NCBI GenBank assembly: GCA_009711825.1
Contig: VEMY01000038.1
Location: forward strand, 1 to 64,000
DNA: 64,000 nucleotides
Direction of reading: 5' to 3'
From: Bacillota bacterium
Lineage (GTDB): Bacteria; Bacillota; Proteinivoracia; UBA4975; VEMY01
Part shown: one piece after another, positions 27,163 to 35,965 of the stretch
How positions within the stretch are numbered: position 1 is the stretch's first letter
Layout of the letters: each line of letters begins with the position of its first letter
Notes under the pieces: generated by a model
The model's database searches: none
The model's input: the letters and a program-made list of their open reading frames with translations, nothing else
What the model was told of the DNA's origin: nothing
Translations under genes and position numbers: made by a program

Positions 27163-28176
27163 CTACAGAAGCTCCCGAGTGTTGTTGAGAACCGTGTCAA
27201 TCTGGTCTGAACTAATTTGATAATGGGTGACCATCCGCACGCTCCGCTCACCGGTGGCATTGGCCAACACACCCCGTTCTTTCAGGGCGGCTACAAATGT
27301 CTCCGCCGAACCAGAAATATTGAAGCGCACGATGTTGGTCTGGACAGTATCCATGTCGATTTCAGCGCCCAACTCCGCCAGCCCCCTGGCCAATTGGGCC
27401 GCTGTCTGCTGGTCTTCATCCAGGCGCAAACGCATTTCATCGAAAGCAATCAGGCCTGCTGCCGCCAGCACCCCGGCCTGACGCATGCCGCCGCCCACCA
27501 TCTTGCGGGCGCGGCGCGCCTTCTCGATAAACTCCGCCGGACCAACCAACAAAGAGCCCACCGGTGCCGCCAACCCTTTAGACAGGCAGAACATCACCGA
27601 GTCGGCCCCAGCCACCAGCGCATCCGGCTCGACATTCAGAGCCGTGGCGGCGTTAAATATCCGTGCCCCGTCCACGTGCACCCAGAGTCCAGCCTCCCGG
27701 GCAATTGCCGACAGTTTGTCCATATCTTCTTTGCTGACACAGGTGCCGCCACCCCGGTTATGGCTGTTCTCCAAACAGAACATGCGACTGACGGGAAAGT
27801 GAATGTCCCGGGCGCGAATTGCCTGACGCAAATCCGCAGCCGCAGGCGTACCGTTTACCCCGGGGATAGGATGAATTTGCACCCCGGCTAGGGCGGCAAT
27901 CCCCGCCACCTCGTACCAGAACATATGCATCTGGGACTCCATGATGATTTCATCACCGCGCTCACAAACCGCAAGCACAGCAATCAAATTGACCATGGTA
28001 CCGCTGGGCACAAACAGTCCTGCTTCCTTGCCCAGGATTTCCGCGCCCCGGGCTTCTAAGCGTTGCAGAGTTTTATCCTCCTGATAGACATCATCGCCCA
28101 CCGGCGCAGCAGCCATGGCAGCCCGCATTGCGTCAGTAGGTTCGGTCACAGTGTCGCTCCTGAGATCTATAACCAT
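27163..28176 (-). CDS. ltaE: Low-specificity L-threonine aldolase
   Basis: This 337-residue PLP enzyme begins MVIDLRSDTVTEPTDAMRAAM and has GDDVYQEDKTLQRLE, VPSGTMVNLIAV, HVDGARIFNAA and the PLP lysine in CLSKGLAAPVGSLL. It cleaves threonine/allo-threonine to glycine and acetaldehyde. Length and all fold-type I motifs are normal. GGAGTG lies upstream of ATG 28176. It shares its strand with the lipoprotein downstream. Confidence 0.93.
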   Translation of the reverse strand: MVIDLRSDTVTEPTDAMRAAMAAAPVGDDVYQEDKTLQRLEARGAEILGKEAGLFVPSGTMVNLIAVLAVCERGDEIIMESQMHMFWYEVAGIAALAGVQIHPIPGVNGTPAAADLRQAIRARDIHFPVSRMFCLENSHNRGGGTCVSKEDMDKLSAIAREAGLWVHVDGARIFNAATALNVEPDALVAGADSVMFCLSKGLAAPVGSLLVGPAEFIEKARRARKMVGGGMRQAGVLAAAGLIAFDEMRLRLDEDQQTAAQLARGLAELGAEIDMDTVQTNIVRFNISGSAETFVAALKERGVLANATGERSVRMVTHYQISSDQIDTVLNNTRELL

Positions 28177-28282
28177 TCCTTACACCACTCCCTTAATTAG
28201 AAAGAGCTTTTTCGCTTCTGATTAGTATTCAATAAACGGAGTTAAATCCCTGCAAGCAAAGAATGTTAAGTCAGAGTCGGAA

Positions 28283-28308
28283 TAAAAAAACGACCCCAAC
28301 CGGGGTCA
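28283..28308 (-). terminator. Terminator after perR-RCKP
   Basis: GACCCCaaccGGGGTC forms the stem; on the minus strand seven Ts follow. Confidence 0.85.
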
Positions 28309-28316
28309 GGGATAGA

Positions 28317-28424
28317 TTATTCCTTTTTTTCAAATGAATTGGCGGCGCCACACTCGGCGCATTTACGGGGCTTGCAACGTCCTTCCCGCTCGGCATTGCA
28401 TTCTTTACAGACAAAAACAGCCAT
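28317..28424 (-). CDS. RCKP-type rubredoxin-like mini-protein (35 aa)
   Basis: The whole protein is 35 residues with Cys at 6, 9, 17, 22 and 25: a CKEC pair, the GRCKPRKC signature that names the RCKP family, and CAEC. It should bind one Zn or Fe. The ATG overlaps the stop of the perR/fur gene by one base (TAATG), and AGGAGG at the end of that gene serves as ribosome site, so the two are translationally coupled. RCKP-type domains occur in oxidative-stress proteins such as rubrerythrin relatives, which fits a PerR partner. A terminator follows. Confidence 0.8.
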   Translation of the reverse strand: MAVFVCKECNAEREGRCKPRKCAECGAANSFEKKE

Positions 28425-28831
28425 TAATCTTCCTCCTCTAAGTTTTTTCGGGTGCAGCTGGGACAACATCCGTAGACCTCCAGACGATGCCCCTCAATAG
28501 TATGACTGGGCATGCATGACTGGATATTGGCGAGAAGATCCATGCAATTGGGACCCTCTATGTCCTCAACCTGGTCGCACTGGTCACAAAAGAAGTGATA
28601 ATGTGGTTCGGGGTTGCCGTCATACCGACACTGACTGCCAGCATGCCGGAGTTCCTGTATAATCCCCTGCTGTTTAAGGATGCCAAGGTTTCTGTAGACT
28701 GTACCCAAAGAAACATTGGGCATTGTCTCCCTGACACGTTGATAGAGCCAGTCGGCTGATGGGTGGGCGGTTGTGCCTTTCAACAAATCCAAAATCAGCT
28801 GACGCTGTTTAGTATTACGTATCTTTGTCAC
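28424..28831 (-). CDS. perR: Fur-family regulator, probably PerR
   Basis: This 135-residue protein has a winged HTH (TKQRQLILDLLKG, SLGTVYRNLGILKQQG) and a dimerisation domain with HYHFFCDQC and CCPSC, the structural Zn Cys pairs. Fur-family repressors sense Fe, Zn or peroxide. The layout and the coupled RCKP protein favour PerR, but the metal-sensing subtype is inference. GTG 28831 follows GGAGGG; ATG 28855 has no good ribosome site. Confidence 0.8.
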   Translation of the reverse strand: MTKIRNTKQRQLILDLLKGTTAHPSADWLYQRVRETMPNVSLGTVYRNLGILKQQGIIQELRHAGSQCRYDGNPEPHYHFFCDQCDQVEDIEGPNCMDLLANIQSCMPSHTIEGHRLEVYGCCPSCTRKNLEEED

Positions 28832-28895
28832 ATCCGGCCCTCCTTTCAGTAACAATTACTATTAAGATACACCTTTTAAGGGCGTTTGTCAAATT

Positions 28896-29591
28896 CTATT
28901 CTAAAATTTCTAGGAGCTGGTCCCAACTTCCCCGCCATGTTGGCTGATATTTGCTGTTGCGCTCAATCATATGGTCTTCCAACAAAAAGGTGTCAAAATC
29001 CAGCTCAGAAGCGGCCAGGTCCTCCAAGGGGTCATTGCCCACCATCAGGCAATCTTTGCCCTGCAGGTTAAATTTGTCGAGAATCTCTTGGTAGTAGGCT
29101 GGATTCGGTTTACAAAAGCTGCTGTTTTCGTAACTAGTAATGTGATCAAAGGGCATATCCGCCAGCCCCGCCCAGTGCAAGCGGGTCTCGACAGCGATAC
29201 GCGGAAACAGTGGATTGGTGGCTACTACCACCTTAGCACCATGCTGTAGGGCCAGTTCCACCGCTTTCCGGGCCGAAGGTAAGGGCTCGATGCCATCGCC
29301 CAAGGCTTTGTATTCATTGGCATAAAAATCGTCAAACAGCGGCATCAGTTGTTCGGGCTGAGAATCAACTTTGGCAAAGAAGCTTTGTGCGAACACCTGC
29401 TCATTGGTGCCCCGGCCATCATTGGTTTGCATATCTTTGGTAGCAGCCATCAGGGATTTGACAAAATGCTCCGGAGGCACATGTCGGGCCACCTTTCCTG
29501 TCAGACCTCTGAGGTATTGCTCCAAAAACCGATCCATATCCAGTGCCAGCAATGTTCCGTCTAAATCAAAAAATATCCCCTTATATTTCAT
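28896..29591 (-). CDS. HAD-superfamily hydrolase
   Basis: The 231-residue protein has GIFFDLDGTLLALD with the Asp pair, VVVATNPLFP as motif II region, KPNPAYYQEI and the acidic VGNDPLEDLAA. The large helical cap (about residues 20-100) resembles uncharacterised HAD phosphatases. The substrate is unknown. Its ATG overlaps the end of the endonuclease IV-like gene by 4 bp, so the two are co-translated, perhaps with the second HAD gene upstream. Confidence 0.82.
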   Translation of the reverse strand: MKYKGIFFDLDGTLLALDMDRFLEQYLRGLTGKVARHVPPEHFVKSLMAATKDMQTNDGRGTNEQVFAQSFFAKVDSQPEQLMPLFDDFYANEYKALGDGIEPLPSARKAVELALQHGAKVVVATNPLFPRIAVETRLHWAGLADMPFDHITSYENSSFCKPNPAYYQEILDKFNLQGKDCLMVGNDPLEDLAASELDFDTFLLEDHMIERNSKYQPTWRGSWDQLLEILE

Positions 29592-30448
29592 GCCTTCGCC
29601 TCCTGTGCTTTTGTATATAGTGCTTTCATCGTTAATGCATCTTCTGTCTGGGTACCTGCAGATTCACTGATAATCACCGGCGTCAGTTTGTCCCGGACAA
29701 TTATTTCCGCCAGGGGTTCAAAATGGGGTCCATACTCGGTTTCAGCCATGGTCCGGTGGCGAATTTCCCCCTTGGCGCCGTATTCGATGGGACTGAAATG
29801 AACATGCAGGTTTTGCACCACTTCTGCCCCCAGGGCGCTGTCAATCTGGTCCAGCACCGCTTCAAATTCCTCACCGCTATTCACTTTGCCAAGCCCGCGG
29901 GTATGGAGATGGCCAAAGTCTATGGTGGGAATGAATTGATTGTCCAGCGTACATAAATACAGTACCTCTTCCAAATCACCCAATTGGTTCAGCTTGCCCA
30001 TTGTTTCCAGGCATAAATAAATTCCGGGGTAGTCGGGCAGCAATTCCTCCACCACGCGACCCAGTAGTTTCTCCGCCCGGTGCAATGCCTCTTTACGGGT
30101 ACTATCCTTGGCCACCGAACCGGGATGCACGACAATCCGACTCGCTTCCATCGCAGCAGCCGCCACCAGGGATTTGCGAATATGATTCAGCGAGCTCTCC
30201 ATTACCTTGGCTTCTTTGGTGGCGAGATTGATGAAATAGGGTGCATGCAAACTGAGGGCGACCTGATTTTCGCTGGCCTTTGCCGCCAACTGCCGGCAGA
30301 AGTCCTCCTTAACCCGCACACCGCGCCCACATTGATATTCATAGGCATTCAGGCCCTGGGCAGCCAGGAATTCCGGCACATCCAACGATGATTTATAACC
30401 CGCGTCATAAAAGCTTTGGGAGTTGCCCGCTGGTCCAAATTTTATCAT
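29588..30448 (-). CDS. nfo: Endonuclease IV-type AP endonuclease
   Basis: This 286-residue TIM-barrel protein has the metal ligands of endonuclease IV: SLHAPYFINLA (His), VVHPGS (His), CLETMGKLNQLG (Glu), TIDFGHLHTRG (Asp, His), HVHFSPIEYG (His) and IISESAG (Glu). Endonuclease IV cuts DNA 5' to abasic sites in base excision repair. A uracil-DNA glycosylase gene lies 1.8 kb upstream on the same strand, which fits that pathway. It is followed with a 4-bp overlap by a HAD gene. Confidence 0.85.
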   Translation of the reverse strand: MIKFGPAGNSQSFYDAGYKSSLDVPEFLAAQGLNAYEYQCGRGVRVKEDFCRQLAAKASENQVALSLHAPYFINLATKEAKVMESSLNHIRKSLVAAAAMEASRIVVHPGSVAKDSTRKEALHRAEKLLGRVVEELLPDYPGIYLCLETMGKLNQLGDLEEVLYLCTLDNQFIPTIDFGHLHTRGLGKVNSGEEFEAVLDQIDSALGAEVVQNLHVHFSPIEYGAKGEIRHRTMAETEYGPHFEPLAEIIVRDKLTPVIISESAGTQTEDALTMKALYTKAQEAKA

Positions 30449-30450
30449 TA

Positions 30451-31110
30451 TTAGCTCCCTTCAACAATTGTCAGGATTTCCGAGATATTCTCAATAATAT
30501 ACGCGGCGTCGCTGTGTTCCTCCGGGCTACCATAGCCATAAGTACAGGCCACGGGCACAAATCCATTGCCCCGGGCGGCGGTGATATCCGAATCCCGGTC
30601 ACCCACCATCCAGCCCGGCGACAGCTTATGCTCCCGGACGGCGGCCGCCAGCAATTGCACCTTGGTTTCCGTCTTGTATTCGCCGGCGCTGTAAATACCG
30701 GTTAGATACGGGGCCAGGCCGTGATGACGACAGACGGATTTGACATAATCCTCGCCGCCGTTGGAGACTACAAACAATTGGTGTCCCCCCGCGGCCAAAG
30801 TGGCCAACGTTTCTGCTGCTCCGTCAAAGAGTTTGCCGGCATCCAAATCGATATTCCTTAGCTCATTATCCTCAATGATTTCCCGGGCAAGCTTCTTGAC
30901 CTCGGGCTCGGCCCCGGGCAGAAGATAATCCCAAATTTCCTTGTCGGTCATCCCGTAGACACCCTTGATTTTTTCATCATCGGGAACCTCTGGCCAAAGA
31001 CCGCGCTCCCGCAGGGTCTCAAACCCCTGGCGCATAGCCGGCAACGAAATCAGGTGCACCTGAAACAACGTACCATCAAGATCAAACATAATTGGTTTTT
31101 TATTATTCAT
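30451..31110 (-). CDS. HAD-superfamily phosphatase (PGP/Gph-like)
   Basis: The 219-residue product has FDLDGTLFQV, the Ser/Thr motif VVSNGGEDYV, Lys in EYKTETKVQLL and VGDRDSDITAARGNG. The cap between motifs I and II has MTDKEIWDYLLPG. It belongs to the same broad group as the gene at 8574, and its substrate is unknown. It lies 2 bp upstream of nfo and 3 bp after the IMPACT-family gene, so it is part of an operon. Confidence 0.82.
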   Translation of the reverse strand: MNNKKPIMFDLDGTLFQVHLISLPAMRQGFETLRERGLWPEVPDDEKIKGVYGMTDKEIWDYLLPGAEPEVKKLAREIIEDNELRNIDLDAGKLFDGAAETLATLAAGGHQLFVVSNGGEDYVKSVCRHHGLAPYLTGIYSAGEYKTETKVQLLAAAVREHKLSPGWMVGDRDSDITAARGNGFVPVACTYGYGSPEEHSDAAYIIENISEILTIVEGS

Positions 31111-31113
31111 GTA

Positions 31114-31740
31114 TTAGATACCCCTCACAAAATTATAATATTCTTCGCCGCGAATCAGTTCCAGCTGACCGTTGCAAAAGTCAGTGAGCCAGGCTGCCAG
31201 CTGCTCAATTTCCCCCACAGCAATCCCCAGTTCCACACGAACTACATCAGTAAAGGCAGTGTCCAAAACAGTCAGTTTCCGTTCCCGCAACTGGTTTTCC
31301 AGCTTTCCGTACGCGGTGTAATCAATCACCGCTGTCAACCTTTGAAACAGCAGCTGCCTGCCCATGCCGGCGGCATCAAGTCCCGCTTTGGTCGCCTGGG
31401 AGTAGGCACGAATCAGACCGCCGCCCCCCAGGAGAATCCCCCCGAAATAACGGGTGACGACTACAGCGGTGTGCTCCAAATTTTCTTTGCGCAACACTTC
31501 CAGCATCGGGCGCCCGGCAGTCCCCGAGGGCTCGCCGTCATCGCTGGAACGCTGGGTGATGTTATCGACTATGTACGCATGACAGTTGTGGGCCGCATTC
31601 ACATGTTTTTTGCGGATAGCGGCAATAAATTCTGCCGCCTCCGCTTCGTCAGCCACCGGACTGACCTGGGCGATGAACCGAGACTTTTTGATTACAATCT
31701 CGGCCTCGGCCGGGCTCGCCACAGTGCGATATTCACGCAT
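31114..31740 (-). CDS. IMPACT/YigZ-family protein
   Basis: The 208-residue protein has the UPF0029 domain: KKSRFIAQVSPV, AHNCHAYIV, SSDDGEPSGTAGRPML, and TRYFGGILLGGGGLIRAYS, followed by the DUF1949 domain. IMPACT proteins act in translational control or protease-like roles; the bacterial function is not settled. ATG 31740 has AAAGGAG before it. It is 19 bp after trmL and 3 bp upstream of the HAD gene. Confidence 0.9.
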   Translation of the reverse strand: MREYRTVASPAEAEIVIKKSRFIAQVSPVADEAEAAEFIAAIRKKHVNAAHNCHAYIVDNITQRSSDDGEPSGTAGRPMLEVLRKENLEHTAVVVTRYFGGILLGGGGLIRAYSQATKAGLDAAGMGRQLLFQRLTAVIDYTAYGKLENQLRERKLTVLDTAFTDVVRVELGIAVGEIEQLAAWLTDFCNGQLELIRGEEYYNFVRGI

Positions 31741-31759
31741 CAAATCTGCTCCTTTCCAT

Positions 31760-32215
31760 CTAAACCAACCCGGGATACTGCCATTGGCGCAGCCACTCAT
31801 AAGCGGCCACGGCCACGGTATTCCCCAGGTTCAACGAACGATTGTCGGGGCGCATCGGTAGCCGGATGACCTCGCCCGCCGCCAACACTTCCGGGGGCAG
31901 ACCCGTGGTTTCGCTGCCAAAGAGCAGCATGGCGTCCTCGGGATATGCAACTGCCGTGTGCCAGCGCGTTCCCTTGGTGGAAAAACAATAGAGCGGACGT
32001 TCCGGGAACATGTCCCGAAACTCATCCCAACTTTTATGCAGCTCCCAGTCCAGATGCTGCCAATAATCCAGGCCGGCCCGCTTCATATATTTATCAGCCA
32101 GTGAAAACCCCAAGGGTTCCACTAAATGCAGGCGAGCGCCCACAGAAACACAGGTCCGCCCGATATTCCCGGCGTTTTGGGGAATCTGCGGATGGACAAG
32201 GACAATTTCCAACAC
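31760..32215 (-). CDS. trmL: tRNA (cytidine/uridine-34 2'-O)-methyltransferase TrmL
   Basis: The 151-residue SPOUT enzyme has VLVHPQIPQNAGNIGRTC at the N-terminus, LLFGSETTGLPPE and LPMRPDNRSLNLGNTVAVAAYEWLRQ at the C-terminal knot. It methylates the wobble ribose of leucine tRNAs using S-adenosylmethionine. All three SPOUT motifs are intact and the length is typical. It is 5 bp downstream of the uracil-DNA glycosylase gene. Confidence 0.93.
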   Translation of the reverse strand: MLEIVLVHPQIPQNAGNIGRTCVSVGARLHLVEPLGFSLADKYMKRAGLDYWQHLDWELHKSWDEFRDMFPERPLYCFSTKGTRWHTAVAYPEDAMLLFGSETTGLPPEVLAAGEVIRLPMRPDNRSLNLGNTVAVAAYEWLRQWQYPGLV

Positions 32216-32220
32216 AAAAA

Positions 32221-32799
32221 CTACTCCTTCCTCAGCTCACGATAACGGTCGCGGATGTTTTGAAAGTCTATCCACACCGGGCGCTTTTGTCGCGGGTCCC
32301 GGAGCAGGTAGGCGGGATGAAAGGTGGCAATAATCGCCGCCCGGCCCAGTTGGCGCCACTGGCCCCGATCCTTGGTGATACGCAGTTTCGGGTCAATCAG
32401 GGTGCGGCCCGCCAGCGCGCCCAGGCAGACGAGAATCTCCGGATCGACTAGCTCCAGTTGCCGTTCCAGCCAGGGCAGGCAACTCTTGACTTCATCTGGC
32501 TTGGGCAGCCGGTTGTTGGGTGGTCGGCATTTGACCACATTGGTTATGTAGACATCCTCCGGCGGCAGTTCGGCTGCGGCGAGTATTTTATCCAGCAGCT
32601 GGCCAGCTTTGCCGACAAATGGTTCGCCCAAGCGGTCTTCGTCGCCGCCCGGCCCCTCGCCCACCAGCATCACCCGTGCCCCGGGCGTGCCCCGGGCCAC
32701 AACCACCTGCTTGCAGCCCGCCCGCAGCGAACAAGCAGTACATTTATAATTGGCTTCTGTCAAACTTTCAATGTCCGGATAGTGTAACATGTCCAGCAT
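32221..32799 (-). CDS. Family-4 (4Fe-4S) uracil-DNA glycosylase
   Basis: The 192-residue protein has the family 4 iron-sulphur pattern (CTACSLRAGC, then later Cys), the active-site VGEGPGGDEDRLGEPFVGKAG, ITNVVKCRPPNNR and the C-terminal ATFHPAYLLR. It removes uracil from deaminated DNA. ATG 32799 follows GGGGGG; the longer frame from 32829 has no better ribosome site. It is the first gene of a leftward group ending in repair gene nfo and a HAD. Confidence 0.92.
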   Translation of the reverse strand: MLDMLHYPDIESLTEANYKCTACSLRAGCKQVVVARGTPGARVMLVGEGPGGDEDRLGEPFVGKAGQLLDKILAAAELPPEDVYITNVVKCRPPNNRLPKPDEVKSCLPWLERQLELVDPEILVCLGALAGRTLIDPKLRITKDRGQWRQLGRAAIIATFHPAYLLRDPRQKRPVWIDFQNIRDRYRELRKE

Positions 32800-32867
32800 T
32801 TCAGTTCCCCCCTGCCAATAAAGTACCATAACTTATACATTTCGGCAAAGTCTGGCCGGTTCCTGCC

Positions 32868-32896
32868 TTGACAGCCCTGGGGCGCTGTGGTAAAAC
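32868..32896 (+). promoter_or_regulatory. Sigma-A promoter for the ABC-2 exporter operon
   Basis: TTGACA (32868-32873), 17-bp spacer, TAAAAC (32891-32896); the start codon is at 32921. Confidence 0.7.
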
Positions 32897-32920
32897 AGGA
32901 GAAATCAGGGGGTGAAAATT

Positions 32921-33919
32921 ATGGATATAGTGACTGTTGAGAATCTACGCAAGGACTTCCGGGTGAAGCTTAAAGACCCGGGCTTGGGCGGCAGCCTGCG
33001 CGCCCTTGTCAAGGCCAATTACCGGGATGTACCGGCAGTGAAGGGCATTTCCTTTGCGGTGGCGGAGGGGCAACCCCTAGCCTTCATCGGCCCCAACGGC
33101 GCCGGCAAGTCGACGACGATAAAAATGCTCACCGGTATTCTCCATCCCAGCGGTGGCGAGGCACGGGTGCTTGGCCTCACGCCTTGGCAGCAGCGGCAAC
33201 AGCTGGCCAAGCATATCGGCGCCGTCTTTGGCCAGAAGTCCCAGCTCTGGTTTCACCTGCCGCCCCGGGACAGCTTCGACCTCCTGGCCAAAATCTATGA
33301 GGTGCCATACCGCACCTACACCGACCGCCTGGCGGAGCTGATTGACCTCTTTGAGCTCACTGAGCTCCTGAATACACCGGTGCGCAAACTCTCCCTGGGC
33401 CAGCGTATGCGCTGCGAAATTGCCGCCTGCCTGCTCCACGGACCAAAGATCCTGCTTCTGGACGAGCCGACCATCGGCTTGGATGTGGTAGCCAGGGGCC
33501 GGATCCGCGCCCTCATCTCCCGACTCAATTCCCTGGCGGGAACCAGTGTGTTTTTGACCTCCCACGATGCCGGCGATATCGAGAAAATCTGCAAGCGGGT
33601 GCTGGTCATCAACCACGGCCAGATCATCCTCGACACCTCGGTCACGGAGCTTAAACGGCGCTACCTCAGGACCAAAATTGTCAGCGCCCGCCTGGCCACG
33701 CCTGTGCCCGAGTTCCAGATGAACGGCGTCGAAGTGCTCAAAAACCGGGAACACGGCATCAAACTCCAGGTGGACACCAGCTGCACCGCGGTGGAAACGG
33801 TAATCAGTCAGTTGATGCAGCGGGCCAGTCTGCCAGATATCAATATCACCGATCCGCCTTTGGAAGAGGTTATTGAACGGATCTATCAGGAGGGTGAAGG
33901 CGATGGCCCGGGCTGCTAA
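32921..33919 (+). CDS. ABC-2-type exporter ATPase
   Basis: The 332-residue ATPase has Walker A GPNGAGKST, Q-loop near FGQKSQLWF, signature LSLGQRMR, Walker B ILLLDEPTIGLD and H-loop TSHD. An N-terminal extension DFRVKLKDPGLGG precedes the core, as in the exporter group that works with two DUF990-type permeases. ATG 32921 follows GGGGGTGA. The next gene starts 17 bp before its stop. The operon likely exports a lipid, peptide or drug; the substrate is unknown. Confidence 0.9.
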   Translation: MDIVTVENLRKDFRVKLKDPGLGGSLRALVKANYRDVPAVKGISFAVAEGQPLAFIGPNGAGKSTTIKMLTGILHPSGGEARVLGLTPWQQRQQLAKHIGAVFGQKSQLWFHLPPRDSFDLLAKIYEVPYRTYTDRLAELIDLFELTELLNTPVRKLSLGQRMRCEIAACLLHGPKILLLDEPTIGLDVVARGRIRALISRLNSLAGTSVFLTSHDAGDIEKICKRVLVINHGQIILDTSVTELKRRYLRTKIVSARLATPVPEFQMNGVEVLKNREHGIKLQVDTSCTAVETVISQLMQRASLPDINITDPPLEEVIERIYQEGEGDGPGC

Positions 33920-34691
33920 GTACCTGCACGTGGCCCGGATCAGCCTTACCAATCAGCTGGTCTACGCCTGGGACCTTCTGGGCCGCAGCCTCTTCTTCGT
34001 AGTTGTGCTCTTGATCTTCAACCAGCTTTGGCAGGCCACGGCCAGCGACACCCTCGCGGGCTTGAGCCGCAATCAATTGATCTGGTACTTGGTGCTCACC
34101 GAAACGATCATGCTTTCCACCCCCTCAGGGGTGATGCTGGGCATCGACAACGAGATTAAATCCGGCGACATCGCCTATTTGATCAACCGGCCGTATAATT
34201 ACCCGTTCTTCATGTTCGGCCGCTACTGGGGCGAAACCCTGGGCCTGCTTGTGGTCAATGCCACCATCGGCACAGTGACCGCCCTGATTCTGGTGGGGCC
34301 GCCCGCCTTTGCCCTGGCCGCCCTGCCGGGCTTTGCCATCATGCTGGTTATGGCAATCTCTCTGCGCTTTTTCCTCAGCATGCTGATCTCCCTCAGCGCC
34401 TTTTGGGTGGAGGAGAGCCAGCCCTTCCACTGGATCAACGGCAAGCTGCTCTTCACCGTCGGCGGCATGTTTGTGCCCCTGGAGTTCTTCCCCGACTGGC
34501 TACAAACCCTTGCCGGCATCCTGCCCTTCAACCTGGTGCTCTACGCGCCGGCCAAAATCCTCGTGGACTGGCAGCCGGACTTGTTTGTAACACTCTTAAG
34601 CCGTCAAATCCTCTGGCTTAGCCTAACGGTGATGCTCAGCCAGTATATCTTCAGCCGGGGGGTGAAAAAGCTCAATGTTCACGGCGGTTAG
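33903..34691 (+). CDS. ABC-2-type permease (ABC-2_membrane_6/DUF990 group), first
   Basis: This 262-residue protein has six hydrophobic segments. It starts with MARAAKYLHVARISLTNQLV and has DIAYLINRPYNYPFFMFGRYWGE, typical of the short permeases of this exporter group. It is 17 bp inside the ATPase gene and overlaps the second permease gene by 17 bp. With the second permease it should form the membrane heterodimer. Confidence 0.82.
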   Translation: MARAAKYLHVARISLTNQLVYAWDLLGRSLFFVVVLLIFNQLWQATASDTLAGLSRNQLIWYLVLTETIMLSTPSGVMLGIDNEIKSGDIAYLINRPYNYPFFMFGRYWGETLGLLVVNATIGTVTALILVGPPAFALAALPGFAIMLVMAISLRFFLSMLISLSAFWVEESQPFHWINGKLLFTVGGMFVPLEFFPDWLQTLAGILPFNLVLYAPAKILVDWQPDLFVTLLSRQILWLSLTVMLSQYIFSRGVKKLNVHGG

Positions 34692-35469
34692 AAAGTACTC
34701 GGATCTCTTGCTTCTGAACTTCAAGCTCAATCTCGCCTCGGCCATGGAATACCGGTTCAGTTTTTGGAGCCAGGTGCTGTTTATGATGCTAAACAATTTG
34801 TTCCTGCTTTTCTTCTGGTGGGTGTTTTTCAGCCAATTCGCCCTGCCAGGCTGGGACATGTCCGACATTCTCCTGCTCTACAGCCTGGTTTCCGGCTCCT
34901 TTGGGATCGCCGCCATGCTTGCCGGCAACAGCACCCGACTAGGGGAAATTATCGCCCGGGGAGAGCTGGATTACTACCTGCTTTTGCCCATCAACCCACT
35001 GTTCAATGTGCTCACTTCCCGGCTCCAGGTCTCGGCCGCCGGCGATTTGGCCTTCGCCTTGATGCTCGCACCCATCGCCCTGAATTTCGACCTGGCTTCA
35101 GTCGCCCTCTTCCTGGCGCTACTCTGCTGCGGGGCCCTAGTGCTCACCGCCTTTTGGACCAGCGCCGGCTGCCTCAGCTTCTTCTGGGGCTATAGTCAGG
35201 GCCTGGCCTCACTGGTCAGGGATTCGGTGGTGATGTTCTCCACCTACCCGGAAGCGATTTTTTCCGGCGGCATCCGCTTCATGCTCTTTACCATCATTCC
35301 CGCTGGCTTTGTCACCCATCTGCCCCTGACTCTACTCCGGGAATTCAGCTGGCTACGCCTGGGCGTGCTCCTGGCGGCAACGGCGCTCTTGCTCTCCCTG
35401 GCCTGCTGGTTGTTCCACGCCGGCCTCAAACGCTATGAGTCGGGCAACCTGATGGTTACACGGGTGTAA
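34675..35469 (+). CDS. ABC-2-type permease, second
   Basis: The 264-residue protein has six hydrophobic segments and the conserved GELDYYLLLPINPLFNVLTSRLQ coupling segment seen in the same group, parallel to DIAYLINRPYNYP of the first permease. It overlaps the preceding gene by 17 bp and completes a three-gene exporter. No terminator hairpin with a T-run is evident right after it. Confidence 0.82.
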   Translation: MFTAVRKYSDLLLLNFKLNLASAMEYRFSFWSQVLFMMLNNLFLLFFWWVFFSQFALPGWDMSDILLLYSLVSGSFGIAAMLAGNSTRLGEIIARGELDYYLLLPINPLFNVLTSRLQVSAAGDLAFALMLAPIALNFDLASVALFLALLCCGALVLTAFWTSAGCLSFFWGYSQGLASLVRDSVVMFSTYPEAIFSGGIRFMLFTIIPAGFVTHLPLTLLREFSWLRLGVLLAATALLLSLACWLFHAGLKRYESGNLMVTRV

Positions 35470-35615
35470 AAAGATTATTACACAGCTCTACAGTTCGTTT
35501 ACACTTCCTTTACCGGCAGCAATTCCGACCAAAACTTGTATATAATACATCTACAAACAAGTGACCTGTCTAGCAGGCAGACACAAGTAAGAAGCATTGT
35601 AACAAGGAGGATGGA

Positions 35616-35813
35616 ATGAAGAAATTGGCTTCTATGACCATTTTCGCCAGCGCTGTCGTCTGGGCCAGTGTGATTCTTGCCCTATTCTTTATCGCTCCGG
35701 AGTCTGTAGCGATGATAATCCCCTTCATCGGCGGCGGTATCGCCATCCAACTGGGATTCATCGCCAACCTGGCCAATCGGGTCATTGAATTGGAAAAGCA
35801 AAGCGCCAAGTAA
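35616..35813 (+). CDS. Small two-helix membrane protein (65 aa)
   Basis: AAGGAGGATGGA precedes ATG 35616. The protein is a pair of hydrophobic segments (about 6-26 and 30-50) with the short C-terminal tail VIELEKQSAK. I recognise no family. A TATAAT-like -10 lies near 35539-35544. A strong terminator follows, so it stands alone. Confidence 0.7.
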   Translation: MKKLASMTIFASAVVWASVILALFFIAPESVAMIIPFIGGGIAIQLGFIANLANRVIELEKQSAK

Positions 35814-35823
35814 TCCTATACGT

Positions 35824-35853
35824 AAACAACCCCCGCCCACGCGGGGGTTGTTT
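35824..35853 (+). terminator. Terminator after the 65-aa protein
   Basis: AACAACCCCCGC pairs with GCGGGGGTTGTT, followed by a short T-run. Confidence 0.85.
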
Positions 35854-35965
35854 GCATTCCGGGATTAACAGCAAACAAGAACAGGAAGGAAATGTAAGGA
35901 AAATGTTGAATAGATTAAGAAGGAAATGGAAATTCAAGGGTTAATGATGGGAGTGGGAGTTATTT

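Noticed and set aside
33077-33952. Open frame of 291 codons on the minus strand
   Set aside because: It lies opposite the ABC ATPase with intact motifs; codon-bias shadow.
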